The notes: a model not told the origin generated them from the letters alone. Numbered from the stretch's first letter, positions 25,418 to 37,022 are shown. The stretch: DNA of 64,000 bases from Angiostrongylus vasorum (GCA_018806985.1 JADANN010000424.1:492501-556500), one strand, 5' to 3'. A program made the numbers and translations.

Positions 25418-25529
25418 ATGGATTGAATTCACAATCATTATGGTTACTTGAGTCGGTGTAGTAGAATCGATATGCCGTTCGTTGAATGCTTGTTATTTTT
25501 ATAATACTTTTAACTGACCAAATAATACA

Positions 25530-25815
25530 ACCACAATGATGATGAGATATTTGCAAAACCTGGAATCCAGGGCAGATGGACCGCGACCACCCTTTCCAGG
25601 AACTCACCTGTTACGCACGACACCACTGAGGTACTTCCTTGCTATGACTTTCTCTCAGCCTGTTTTCTACCTAACGCTGACATCAGTAATCACTCGTTAA
25701 CGGGAATGATGAGCGTGATGACGTAACTCTCCTGAAAAGGTAATCGCGGTTCGATCTGGCCTTGGGTTCAAGTTTTGCAAATATCTCAGCATCATTGTGA
25801 TTGTATTTCACATGG
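25530..25815. repeat. Family C, inverted pair
   Basis: Minus-strand piece (AATGATGATGAGATATTTGC, GGGCAGATGGACCGCGACCA) followed by a plus-strand piece (GGTAATCGCGGTTCGATCTG, TTTGCAAATATCTCAGCATC). Confidence 0.55.
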
Positions 25816-25986
25816 TACGCTCATGTAAAAAAAAATGAGCAGTAGATAAAAAGTTATTCCACCCAAATGATTTTAAATACTTTGTGTGAATGAAGAAAAG
25901 GGATCAATACGGAATATCATGTAACTTTTCTAATGAACAACTTTACTCTGCATGATGTCTACGAAGAGAAATTGACAAAGAAACAC

Positions 25987-28900
25987 CTTCATCTGTTTAT
26001 CTTCCTCTTCTTGCGCTTCCGTGATTGTGAGTTCGCGATAGAGCCTAAGCATCGCTCTAGTCGATAAGGGCATTGTAACAGCACTGTCAACGAATAGTCG
26101 ATTTCACTCTACACACTGCCACACCCATACCGACCCACTCGCTTCGCAATACGTGGGAGGGGACATGGGATCGCATACGTCCCATGGGTAAGAGGCTAGA
26201 CTGAGCTCATTCTAAGCATACGATATTTTTCACTGGAAATATCATCCTATAGGAACATGTGCTCTTAGACAAGATGCCTCAAAAAAAGATTTTCAAAACG
26301 TCGTGTACTTTGGACACTGAGCAACTTTCGGTTGCCGATGAAGTGTAGTGCGTTGTCAAATGAAAACATGCAGCTGGACAGAATTCTTCAGAGAACATGC
26401 GATTAGTCTTCTGATTTTGGTATGTCTGGAGCTTTATAGAGGAGGGATATCTACAGGAGGGACGAGTTTAGCTGGAGGTATATCTAGAGGAAGGATTAGT
26501 TTTATTTTTTTTTCCTTTTCCTTTCTTTTCCTTCGTTTTCTTTTTGCTTGCTTTCTTTTTTATCATATTCTTGGTCCCCCTCCCAATGGTGTACCGCCTC
26601 ATCGTGGCTGGGAGGTGTTCCTGGGTGTCGGACTGCGATGTACAGCGGCGGGATTCGTCCTCCCGGCAGGGTCTCCCAAGCTGAGAAGGAGTCCGGCGTT
26701 TCCATCAGGAAGCCCTAGCTAAGAGTAAACCAATACCAGGATCCACCAGTATCAAAGTTGCATGGTGGTAAATCTCCCTCTGATCCACAAGAACTGCGAC
26801 TGCCTATGTTGGTGAAGACCTGGGGCAGACTTTGGCCAAGTTGACCTCGGGATTCCAGAGAACCACAATGGCTTAACCAGCAAATCTCCGAAAAATGGAG
26901 ATTGTGCTGGGGCCGGCACAACTAGTGAGGACGGGCCGTTCAAGTATCAAGTAAGTAAGTATTCTTGGTCCCACAGTTCCCTCTTACAACGCGACTCTTG
27001 GAAACGTCCTAGTCATAAGAGAAGAACTATAACATCTAAAACACTTACTATATCGTTTTATCTTGTAGAAAGGACCTCCGGCCGCTTTCTCTTTCCAATC
27101 GTTTGCGACTCCCCTCGAGATCGTCGTCGTCCACAGATTGTCTGGTGTCTTCTCGTCAGTCACTACACCATCGAGAATCTTAGCATTGAATGATAACTGA
27201 CAAGCAAATTTATCGCTAACGACAACAGTTTGGACGAAACTTATCGAACCTTTCTGCCATCCGAGGTGTATTCGACCTTTGGACGTCGTCTTCGCTGAAA
27301 ACGAGACACGATCGATTTAAGTGTTAGGACAACAATGACGATTGTTCGAAATAGTGAATGCTGTTGACATAGGTGTAATATATATCCTAGGAAAAATGAT
27401 CTGAATACTCCTAAGAAATGATGAAGTCAGAGTTTACCGGCATTCACTTACAGCACCATGTTTTTTTACATACATACAACTTAACCGCGTGTGGCACAGT
27501 GGTCGGAGGCGCCCTGCAACATACATGTGGGATCGATCCCCGGGCCCATGGCCCACCAAGCCTTCCATCTGTCCTGGGTCGGCAAATTGGTATGACTTGT
27601 CTGGGAGGACAGCAGCACTGGCTCGATACATCGGTAGGCCACCGCTAGTCATTGTAAAGGCCAGATAAGTATTTAGTCACCTCCAAACGATGCCTAATGA
27701 AATTGAATGCATGGCGCATCCTTCAGGGATTGATCAACGCCGAGAGCTTTATCCTTTATCCGCTTTGCAAATTAATCAATGGATTCAATGTGAAATAGAT
27801 GTTAGGTACAGCAGTCGAATGAAAACATGGAGGTTCCCCATGACAACGAACAGTTTTCCTTGTTTGTTATGAAAACTGCTCGATCTCCACTGACGGAAGA
27901 ACAATTTGTTCTGACAACCAGCCATTTTTCGGGGTAATGCGCTGCTCGTTGTCCAAATTTTAGTACGTGTTCAGGAATCAACGTGTAGAATACACTTAGA
28001 GCATTGGTTAGAGGTACCCTGTAATACACCCACAATCTATGGTTCGGTCTCGCACCGGCGTAAACGAACCGTCTATTCTTTCGGCGTGCACGGATGGTTA
28101 CCAGACTTATCTGGAAGAATGAAAACGCTTACTAAGTACATAAGTAGGCGCAGAAAAATCATTCTACGATCTAGATAGACCTTCACTGGTCTCCACGATG
28201 ATACGAATAGAGTCGAACGCATAGCGCATCCCTAATGGGTTCATCAACGCCGAACGTTTTATACCGTTGGTCCTCGATGCTCTTTGAAATTTCAGAACTT
28301 TGTCTTGTCGCCAACAACTTCGTATTTTTGGCGTCGATTTCTTTTCTTTTGTTCTTTGTTTCATTTTTTTCGGCATTATTCTTGTCGTTTTTTTTCAGCA
28401 GCTGAAACAATGAAATTAAATGTGTAGGGTAGCTATGGAAAGACCTTCTCGAAGACGGCCTCTTCACCGCGTTCCTGGGTGAACTCGTCGATTGTGGACG
28501 CTTCGATGGGAGAGTTGAACACATTGATCATGGCTTCTGGCTTCTGGATCACTCGACTGCTAGCTGCTGTCTACAGACGATGCATTAACTACGACTCGAC
28601 GGCCTTCTGTAAACACCGTATAGTAGATATCACTTGAAAAGCGAGAAAAAGGCGACAAAATATTCGACAAGACTCTCGTCATGGTCCTTTTAAAAAGTGT
28701 GCTGTCTTTAGGCTTCCTAGGATCTTGCGTCTCTACACGATTGCCATTTTTCGAATGAAATTTGTAGTAACTTCATTGGTGATTGATATGATAACGAACT
28801 TATGAGAAACATACACGATTTAGAAAAGCTTCATGATGAAGATGGAGTTGGTTTAAGACACCGACTGAATATCCTGAGATGCTAACTTTTTTATTTGCTG

Positions 28901-31900
28901 CCTACTACAATTTTTCATGGTAGGGCAGCGAAATACAACCACAGCGATGCTGAGATATCTTCAAAAACATGGACCCCGGGCCAGATCGAACCATGGTTTC
29001 CCTTTCCGGGGGCGCGTTCATTCCCCACCACATACACCTGCGGTCCGGAGTTTTGCAAATATCTCAGCATCATTGTGGTTGTATTCCGCATAATGCGCTG
29101 CCATGAAATATTGTAGTGGGCAGCAAATAAAAAGTTAACATTCTGATTACAACTACAGCCTCAGCTTAACTGAGTTCAATGCCGATTTGGGCTGCCCAGA
29201 TCAATTCTATTGACGGGTGATTGCTAATGGCACTGATCGATAGAAAACTAGCTGAGAGAAAGGCGAAACGAAGGACCTGCATGGCGTGGTGGTGTACGCG
29301 TCAGCCCCTGGAAAGGGTGATAGCGCGCCCGCTCCCCACCGCATACACATGCGGTCTGGAGTTTTACAAATACCTCAGCACCATTGTGGTTGTCTCCTAA
29401 GATGGTCGAAGTGTACATATACGGAACTTTTTCAACACAACGGGCGCCGGACTGGCTATGAACAAAGCTCGACGACGAGAATGAAACAGAGCGGGTTCAG
29501 TTTCTGTACGATCGACTGTGATTCTTTGCAAAGGCGAAGCGTTTGCCTCATTGTCGTGGACGCTGCCAGTGGACACGTTTGCCACAATGCGCATTGATTT
29601 CGATGCACATATGGTCCGAAACAGCTTACTGGTTCTAGTTTAAAAATACAGTCTCAGTTCATAATGAACTCTGCTAATTAAAATAGAAAGTATTTGGATG
29701 TCGAGTGTTATTTCGTATTAGTGACGTATTTCCCAAGGTCGACTTCTGTTAACACCGCCATTTATCAATAACTCGTCGCATCAGCTTACGATTGTGAAAT
29801 TGATCGAATAATTGCAAGATTGGTTAATTTTCTCAGTCCAAAAAACAACTACTTAGTATTTTGCTTCTCGTCATGCTTCGTTTCTGAACAGTTAACTGAC
29901 TACGTAGGCCTAATTTTCTCAGTAGGACACCATGGTCGCTCTGACGATGTTGCTGATGTTCTTTGCCACCATGTTTGAGCAAAAGTTCAAATGATTTTTT
30001 GTAATGATATTTTTGAACTTGTAACTTCAAAATCTCACACTATAAGATAAAGCCCTGGAGGGATAGCGCATGTAACGTAGTGGTTAGGGATAAACTACTA
30101 CACAAGCATGACTGTTGCTCCACTGTTGCACCCTGGTCTAGCTAAGCCTTCCATTCCTTCGAGGTCCACATACTTATTTCTTGTCTGTGAGCATGGGAAC
30201 AATGAGTTCCTACATCAGCAGGTCACCCAAATCACTGTGTTGGCCAATTCTGCATTCAAATCATCTCAGCTAAGCTAGGAATGAAGATGAAATCGTGGCG
30301 TATCCGTCACGGTGCGTTGAATCTAAGCGATAGGACAAAATGTGTTTTTGGCAAGTTCTCAACTTCTCAAGTGCTCTGAACATCAATAAACTGTCGACTA
30401 TTACTGGTCATCAAAAAACGAACATCGTCTCAGATTTGTAGAAACAAGGTACGGCTGCAAATTGCAGAAGGAATTGACTCCGTTGTTCGACAGTAATCCG
30501 TAAAATTGGATAAATGAGTTCATTTAAGTATACGAGAGATCGAATTGTAACAAAAACCCTAAACGACTATGGTTAAAGTTTATTGCGAGTAAATTCGTTT
30601 TGTGCTCGATTCACTTCAAATCTCAGGAACGCCGAACTGCTAAAGTGAACAGTTCGATAAGATTTTCCGGAAGAGTAGACGGCTCGTTGAAACGATATAA
30701 ACACATTTTGATTAATACAGTACCGATGTTAAATTACGGTAGGTTTCAAAATTATTGTTTCGCTATTCGCCCTGTGCTAGCTAACAAAATACCGACTGCT
30801 GGAGGGTGGATTATCGGTTGAAAAACAAATTATCATCAACTGATAGTCATATCACCAACAACCGCCCTGTATCAAACAGCATCGCCGGGTGTGTTCGGCT
30901 CATTCGAGATGCTCAGTTGAGGAATATCCAGTTCGATACAAGATGAAGACACCAGATCGAGAAGAGGAACAACTGTGGACCATCGACAAGGATCGTCAGT
31001 TCTGATGAAGACGAAGACATCGAAACGAATAAACATCTCATATCAACCTCGTGTGAGCTCAACAATACAAACACAAGATGTCCAGTTTGAACGGAATCCG
31101 TGAGGTTTCCAAAAGAAATGATACGTTGTATCCTTCCTTGTTCGAGAAAGCGAAATTATTCGGAAAACAGTAGCCCACTTCACTTTACATCCTTTTTTCC
31201 AGTTAAAAAACGTCAATATTCTGATCGTATCGCTTAGCGAAAAAATTACTCAAAGAGGAAGAGTTAAAGAAAAAAGAGTTTTCAAGCGAATAAAAAAAGA
31301 AGGCAAAATCATTGACAGACGACAACTGGTTCAAGTAGGTTTTTCAAACGGATGTATCAAAGGGTAGGAGGAACAACTGGTGCTTTCTAACAATTCCATA
31401 CTGTTCAGTGACGACTGATACACTACTTGTTGCACACGAAGATGTCTAATTCTTTCTTGACTATTGTAAGACTCTGTGGCATCGCAATCGACTTGTCAAC
31501 ATCGTAGCTAAGCGACTGATACCCAGTCGCAAGGTTCGTTTCGTTTGACCATCCCAGAAATCCCTGTCGTTCTGGAAGAATCCGAGTTGCAAAGTGTAAC
31601 AGAGTTCATTGTGATCCATAAAAGCCGGCATTGCTGAAGCGATGACCTCAGTTCGTCCAAATATGGCTATTTCGTTTTTCCAGAGAAAAATTACGCTCAA
31701 CCAGCTTTCATCATGTCAACGAGAAGAAGGCTCCACAGATCCATAATTTACGGCCAAAGTTGAAAGACAATGGAACAAAATCCGCGATATGGTGGAAGAG
31801 CACAAAACGTATAGGCGGACTGTGTAATTAGAGTAGCCAAAAAGCAAGTCTATGTATGGACTAAACTGAAACTGAAGAAGGTTTATTTTCCCAGATTCCT

Positions 31901-33808
31901 CTTTTAAATACGAATGGCGAAGGGTATCCAGCTCCACTGGAGCAAAAGCACTGTTACTTAAGTATTGTTTCTTTGATGAGCTTACACGAGGTTGATAATG
32001 ATGTTTATTTTCGGCTAACATTTCGACGTCTTCGTCTTCATCAGAGCCGATGATCCGAGTCGATGGTCCACGCTTGTTATTCGCCTCGATGTGGCGGCTT
32101 CGCCTTCGTGTCGAGTTAGGTCTTTCCTCAGCGGGCCATCACCGAGTATGCCTCATTCACCGAGTGAGTATGCCTCATTCGAGGAGATGGCCCGCTGAGG
32201 AAGTCTTACTCGACACGAAGGCGAAGGCGTCACATCGAGGCGAATAACAAGCGTAGACAACTGACTCGGATCATCGGCTTTGAAGAAGACGAAGACGTTG
32301 AAACGTTAGGCGAAAATAAACATCTTTATCAACCTCGTGTAAGCACATCAAAGAACCAATACATATTGATTAGCAATAATTTGTTCAATCAATAAGGTTG
32401 ATTTTTTCCGTAGAAAAAATCTACTAGAGAACTGGTTCGTTAAGGCGAAACGATAAACCCAAACCTTGTTATGCTAAAATGCCGAACTCCTATTTAGTAT
32501 TTTAACTAGTGTTGTTAAAAGCGGGCAGACGGGTAGAGCAGTAGTGACGCCGTTCATTAAGAGCACGGTTCTGGTTCGACCTCACCCGGGCTCACCAAAC
32601 CTGTCATCCCTCTGGGCTCTGAAAAAATTGCTACCATACTTGTCTGGGATCAATTCATTTCTCTAATCTACGTGGCAACGCCCTAGCACGGCTACCACAA
32701 AATTCCAGAGTCATAGACAAGAGGAACTTCTCGAACAGCAGCATCCGAAACAAAATGTGAAATGTTTGAAGACCATTGTGGATGATGAATGGGAGAAAAA
32801 CGAATCGAAGGCAAGAAATATTAGGATTCTTACAGTGTGATATATGTGATGTTGGGTCACATAATACATAGAACTAACAAAATCTGTTTAAGAGAAACAC
32901 TTTTAAAAAATCCTAATGGAAACGTAACAGCAGCGAATATCATCGGCGCACTTTTTTTCTGAATCGGTTTCCTTCGGCGATTTCTAAGCGTCCTAGTGAA
33001 GGAAGTCTTCCTTGTTCAATAGCTTCGCCTATTGGAAAAAAAATTAAAAAGAAAAGAAAGAAAGAAAAAAAAGGAAATATTAGCCTCAAGAGAAAAAAAA
33101 CGCATATGAAGAATGTTCCGGCGTCCAGAAAATCAGATTCGAAAACAGTAGAATAAGAAAATTTCTTACTGGTTGGCAAACATCTAAAGGTTCTAAGAGG
33201 TTTCTTTTTTGCTTCAAAAACTTGAGTCCGGTATCAGCCTAGATCTGGCTGATTAATGCTGAAAGGAAAAGTTATTTTCGCGAAAAAATCCACATATTTT
33301 CACCATGGTGTCGAAACGAAATCTACCACTTTCAAAATCGCAAAGACCAGCCATCTGCCTTGGCTGTTGAGGCGGATAGTGGATTGATTTCCCAGTGATT
33401 TTGTTTTCTTTATTAATATTGAAAAGAAGTTATTATGATGCAATTGATGTATAACCGCCAACTACACTACCTGTTTCCAACGACAGAACAAACAGGCTGA
33501 GCAGTTCACTGAAGATATTCATCAAGTAAGATGTCTTAGTGAATTATGCAGGCTATTTGGTTAGGAGATTGACAGGAAATTGAATTAAGTCAGTCGCCTA
33601 ACCGAATTATTCTGAGAAGCCGATAAACAGACTGACTCAGCCCCCGTCAAGAGTTTCAGATTTCTAACCGGTTTTTCTTTTTTGCTTAGGACGTTCTACT
33701 AGGTAAAGTTCACTGAAAGAGGCAATAACTGAAGGACGTTCCAATGATATATTGACTTGAGTGCTTGACGACAGCGGTGTAGTTGATGAGAATCTGAACA
33801 TCGAACGA
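25987..33808 (-). CDS. Unrecognised multi-exon gene (partial)
   Basis: Minus-strand exons in transcription order: 33,808-33,730; 33,028-32,952; 31,871-31,721; 31,666-31,523; 28,606-28,468; 27,294-27,049; and a probable 26,083-25,987. The first six have splice-like borders and all five joins keep phase, giving about 275 residues. The longest exon (27,294-27,049, 81 codons, no Met, donor ATA|GTAAGT) reads as strand-like protein with IHLGWQKGSISFVQ, FACQLSFNAKIL and TISRGVANDW. Others include NYTAVVKHSSQYIIGTSF, AFMDHNELCYTLQLGFFQ and AMINVFNSPIEASTIDEF. The seventh (AMLRLYRELTITEAQEEE) does not join the sixth in phase, so an exon is missing or a border is wrong. The 28.6 kb exon needs one base (28,562) removed to stay open. 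The regular alternation suggests a beta-rich fold, but I do not recognise the family. Both ends are unknown; repeats, including a palindromic MITE, fill the introns. Confidence 0.55.
26573..26958 (+). repeat. Family D
   Basis: Full length; GTGTACCGCCTCATCGTGGC, CTCCCGGCAGGGTCTCCCAA, CACAACTAGTGAGGACGGGC. It lies in an intron of the unknown minus gene. Confidence 0.75.
27484..27770 (+). repeat. SINE-A
   Basis: Full length; A box GTGTGGCACAGTGGTCGG, B box GGGATCGATCCC, tail CTTTATCCTTTATCC. Confidence 0.85.
27985..28265 (+). repeat. SINE-A, degenerate
   Basis: Diverged copy: AGAGCATTGGTTAGAGG head, GGTTCGGTCTC B box, TGGTTACCAGACTTATCTGG core, CATCAACGCCGAACG near the 3' end. Confidence 0.6.
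28885..29135. repeat. Family C, inverted pair
   Basis: Minus half (GCGATGCTGAGATATCTTCA) and plus half (CCTGCGGTCCGGAGTTTTGC, CTCAGCATCATTGTGG) meet at about 29,010. The outer ends are also inverted copies (TTTTTTATTTGCTGCC / GGCAGCAAATAAAAAG). Confidence 0.65.
29150..29410 (+). repeat. Family C
   Basis: Nearly full length, 15 bases after the preceding inverted pair: AGCTTAACTGAGTTCAATGC to CACCATTGTGGTTGTC. Confidence 0.65.
30065..30310 (+). repeat. SINE-A, degenerate
   Basis: A box-like GTAACGTAGTGGTTAGGG, core CTAAGCCTTCCATTCCTTCG and decayed body. Confidence 0.5.
30860..31080 (+). repeat. Diverged half copy of the palindromic MITE
   Basis: TGATGAAGACGAAGACATCG followed by AATAAACATCTCATATCAACCTCGTG matches the right arm of the 32 kb MITE with several substitutions. 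Upstream similarity (GTGTTCGGCTCATTCGAGAT) is weaker. Confidence 0.45.
31965..32355. mobile_element. Palindromic MITE, about 380 bp
   Basis: Two arms of about 180 bases are inverted copies. The left begins TTCTTTGATGAGCTTACACGA, the right ends with its complement near 32,350. Further in, the pairs GAGCCGATGATCCGAGTCGA / CGGATCATCGGC, CGCCTTCGTGTCGAGT / ACTCGACACGAAGGCG and CAGCGGGCCATC / GATGGCCCGCTG match. The centre holds a short direct repeat (GAGTATGCCTCATTC, twice). No coding capacity. It lies in an intron of the unknown minus-strand gene. Confidence 0.7.
32525..32880 (+). repeat. SINE-B
   Basis: B box GGTTCGACCTCACC, core GTCATCCCTCTGGGCTCTG, body GATGATGAATGGGAGAAAAA. Confidence 0.65.
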
Positions 33809-34101
33809 CTGCTTCACAATCGGAAAACAGTGGGAACGAATTCAGTGGTTGCACACAGATCAATATACAGCGTAATAATATTAAAAACACTTACTACTAC
33901 CGTATTTCTAGATGAGAAGAATCTGAAACACTGACCACATCGGACAATAGGAAACAAGCTGCACGCTTACAAACATTCGTTTATTTGTCTGATTCTGACG
34001 AGTTTTGCTGAATATAGGTGTTAGATGGATTCTAAGAAGTATAGCAATCGTATTATAGTCGATATCTATCGAAGCACGCACCACACTGTTAAAGGAATAC
34101 G

Positions 34102-34102
<1 letters not shown>

Positions 34103-34162
<60 letters not shown>

Positions 34163-34210
34163 CATACATATATACATACATACGTACATACATACATACA
34201 TACATATACA
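34103..34210. repeat. (TA)n / (CATA)n compound microsatellite
   Basis: About 56 bases of TA followed by CATA units, ending at the first base of a SINE-A copy. Confidence 0.95.
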
Positions 34211-34487
34211 GGCGCGTGTGTGGCGCAGTGGTCGGAGACTCCCTGCAACACACGTGGAATCGATCCCCGCGCTCCATGGCCCACCAAGTTTTCCATCCAT
34301 TCGGGGTGGGCAAATTGGTGCTAGACTTGTCTGGGAGGATAGCAGCACTGGCTCGATACATCGGTAGGCCACCGCAAGCCATTGTAAAGGTCATATATGC
34401 ATTCACTCATCTCTAAATGATGCTTAATGAAGTCGAATGCATGGCGCGTCCCTCAGAGATTGATCAACGCCGAGAGCTTTGGCCTTC
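34211..34487 (+). repeat. SINE-A
   Basis: Full length, with a well-kept A box (GTGTGGCGCAGTGGTCGG) and B box (GGAATCGATCCCCG). A TA/CATA microsatellite touches its 5' end. Confidence 0.85.
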
Positions 34488-34584
34488 ACGAATAAATTCT
34501 ACGTGTCATAAACACAATAGATTTTTCTCCTATGTCTACTATTCAATTTCAAACAATTTTGCTGTAGCGAGGGTAAAAATAAAA

Positions 34585-34870
34585 GAGTGGTAGTGATGTC
34601 GTTCAATGGCACGGCTCTGGTTCAACGCCGCCTCGGTCCCACAAAATCTCCCATCTCTTGTGGATCGTGGGGAAACGCCCTGGTACAAGTACGCCAGACT
34701 TCCATGGAGAATCAATAGACTCGACTAGCATTCAACGACATTCATCGAGAAGACGAAAATCCTCAAGCAGCAGCCGAACCCATGCCCGAAACGTTCGAAG
34801 ATCTTAGTGAAGTGTGGATACGAGGAAGTGAACCGAATACCAAAACTGCCGAGATCCGTAAAATACATGA
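34585..34870 (+). repeat. SINE-B
   Basis: Head GTGGTAGTGATGTCGTTCAA, body AACGACATTCATCGAGAAGA, 3' end CTGCCGAGATCCGTAAAATA; the core is mostly lost. Confidence 0.6.
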
Positions 34871-34919
34871 TTTTTGAATCTTGTGAAAAAACTGGTTCTT
34901 TCCTAGGAAAATGGAGATT

Positions 34920-35200
34920 AGATAGAATGTGAGTGAGTAAAACGGAGAGTGATTCAGTTCGGACGGTGATCGCCGTCGGCTGGTGCCACCTCGGCGGACC
35001 GTCGACGACCGCCAGGAACCGATTCGCATCTGAACTGACCTTATCATGGACATGGCGAGGAGTGTGTGTGTGTGGGCAGACCGACCAACATTGTCGCAAT
35101 CAATCTGATCGTAGTCACATCACACAGCCAGTTCGCGCCCCCTTCCGATCGTCGCCATCACTGCCAACAATCTGTATCGGCCACATAATATTTATGTGTT
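34920..35200. promoter_or_regulatory. GC-rich island, possible promoter or first exon
   Basis: This 280-base stretch is much richer in GC and CG than its flanks, like the island in front of sur-6. It lies upstream of the minus-strand unknown gene and upstream, on the other side, of the plus-strand candidate at 37.0 kb, so it could serve either or both. ORFs on both strands cross it but none is recognisable. Inference from composition only. Confidence 0.3.
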
Positions 35201-35286
35201 AACTGTGCTTCATTTTTCGCATTGAAACTCTCAACATACCTCCATTAGTCTCCTTCAAAGATATGCAATAAATAATGCATAGTAGG

Positions 35287-35665
35287 ATGTGGATAGCACA
35301 GGGTAGTGATCACTATCACTAGCATGGTGCTAGTTCGATTCCGCTCTGAACCAACTCTCTCATCGCTCCGGGGTCGGGAAATCAGTACCGGACCTTCCTG
35401 GGGAAAAAATCACTCTCTGCAATCCAGTTTGGATCGCTCCAGCCCGGCTATCTCAGGACTCCAGAGAGAATTGCTTGACCAGCATTGTACGACATTCGAG
35501 ATGAAATGAAAATCCTCAAGCAGCAAGCGAAGCCACACGTAAATGTTGGGAGATCTTCGTGGACAATCGATGCGAGGAAACGAATAGAATGTGAGAAGTG
35601 CTGGGACCCGCGCAGTAGAGGTGAAGATGGGTCTTATAAATAAATAAATAGATAAATAAACAATA
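35287..35665 (+). repeat. SINE-B, full length
   Basis: Head ATAGCACAGGGTAGTGATCA, B box AGTTCGATTCCGCTC, core CATCGCTCCGGGGTCGG, 3' end GTGCTGGGACCCGCGCAGTA, tail of AAATAAAT units. The closest relative of the 5.7 kb copy. Confidence 0.8.
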
Positions 35666-35821
35666 ATAAATGGATAGTAACTACCAGAACTAGTAGGTTG
35701 GCAGCGCTTCTTCTTAGAGGGTGACAAAACGAATGCATTTTGTTTTGTCATCCATTATAATGTTTGTTTTGGACCCTTAGTTACGTTTATTTAAAAATTT
35801 CTATTTCCACAACTTGTTAGA

Positions 35822-36215
35822 ATGCACCATCCTCAACGCTTTACCGCATCATCGTGGCTTGGAGGTGTTCCTGGGTATCGGACTGCGATGTACAACGAGG
35901 GATTCATCCCTTGGCGGGGTATTCAAGCTGAGGAGTCCGGTGTTTCCATCAGGAAGCCTAGCTAAGAGTAAGCCAATACCAGGATCTACCACCGTCCTGG
36001 TATCAAAGTCGCATGGTGGTAAATCTCCCTCTGATCCCCAAGGGCTGCGACTGCCTGTGGTGGTGAAGACCTGGGACAGACCTTGGCCAGGCTTGGATTC
36101 CAGGGAACCACTATGGTTAAATCAGCGAAACTTCGAAAAGATGGTGAATATGTTGGGACCCGCACAACGAGTAAAGACGGGTCATTTAAATATCAAGTAT
36201 CAAGTATCAAGTGTT
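35822..36215 (+). repeat. Family D (reference copy)
   Basis: About 390 bases with no coding capacity. Blocks: TTACCGCATCATCGTGGC, GAGGTGTTCCTGGGTATCGG, TTTCCATCAGGAAGCCTAGC, GGTGGTAAATCTCCCTCTGA, CAGGGAACCACTATGG, and 3' end TTGGGACCCGCACAACGAGT then AAAGACGGGTCATTTAAAT with AAGTATC repeats. The 3' block resembles that of SINE-B, which sets the orientation. Confidence 0.75.
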
Positions 36216-36396
36216 AGAACTCACGGGCACAGAACAGGTCTCTTCCCGTCCCACAATTTCTATACCAGAGAAGCATTTGATACACCGTGTCCTACCGAAA
36301 GAAATCTCGCTTGTTTAATGTTCTAGATTTCTGAAACACGACCTTACAATAAAATCAGAAAAATCTTCCACCTGCTCCAAAAAATCTGGATATCAC

Positions 36397-36600
36397 TCAG
36401 GCAGACAGCACTTCACACTCTGTTTTTTTATTCCAATTATGCTTGCTGTAAGCCAAGATGTGTTCTTGACGTTGAAAGGTTAAATAGTTTTCGGGCATGG
36501 GGCACTTTGTCACAAGTGAGTTAAAACTGCTCATGGGGACGAGCATCTGGAAAATCCTGGCAAACTTATCATAGAACTGCAATGGTTTCAGGGTTTCGCA
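36397..36600 (-). CDS. Unrecognised possible exon
   Basis: After a CATTGCAG acceptor-like site (minus strand, near 36,580) the frame reads FYDKFARIFQMLVPMSSFNS then PENYLTFQRQEHILAYSK. It lies beyond the stop of the TRIM-NHL gene, so it could be 3'UTR, part of another minus-strand gene or chance. An AATAAA on the same strand (about 36,429) would fit a poly(A) signal. Confidence 0.2.
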   Translation of the reverse strand, partial: CETLKPLQFYDKFARIFQMLVPMSSFNSLVTKCPMPENYLTFQRQEHILAYSKHNWNKKTECEVLSA

Positions 36601-37022
36601 CCAATCATTGTGAAAACAATCGGGTAAATAAACAAGTGAACTGGTGATATTTTTATTCGTTCATATCAGCGTCCAAATTCGAAAATTCCATTTATAACTA
36701 TGAGTCTAACAGTAGACAAAACAATCGATATTTACAAAACATGACTTATTATTAAGAATATGTAACCGACTGAATGATGAATTGAAAACTAATTTGACAC
36801 TGACATATCCGAAATCAGTTCTGCAGAGACAAAGCCAACGAGGTGAAAAGGCACTGATATCGAGCATAAGTGAAAAGAGAGGAAGAAATGAGTGGAAAGC
36901 TGAGTGTGCAAGGAATAAGTGTTCGATCGAATAAGAAGTTCGACCAGTTGAGAAACAAGGCAGAAAGATCGTAAAACGATGACTGATCTCTCTATAGAAG
37001 CTAAACATCTATAACAATCTAT

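Noticed and set aside
34211..34270. tRNA gene
   Set aside because: The A and B box-like motifs belong to the head of SINE-A. The sequence cannot form a full cloverleaf that I can see, and the same head recurs over 20 times.
33908..34372. 154-codon minus-strand ORF rich in Tyr and Ile
   Set aside because: It runs through a TA/CATA microsatellite and a SINE-A copy.
35814..36326. 170-codon ORF, the longest in the window
   Set aside because: It lies almost wholly within a family D repeat; other copies of the repeat have different stops and shifts, so the frame is not conserved.
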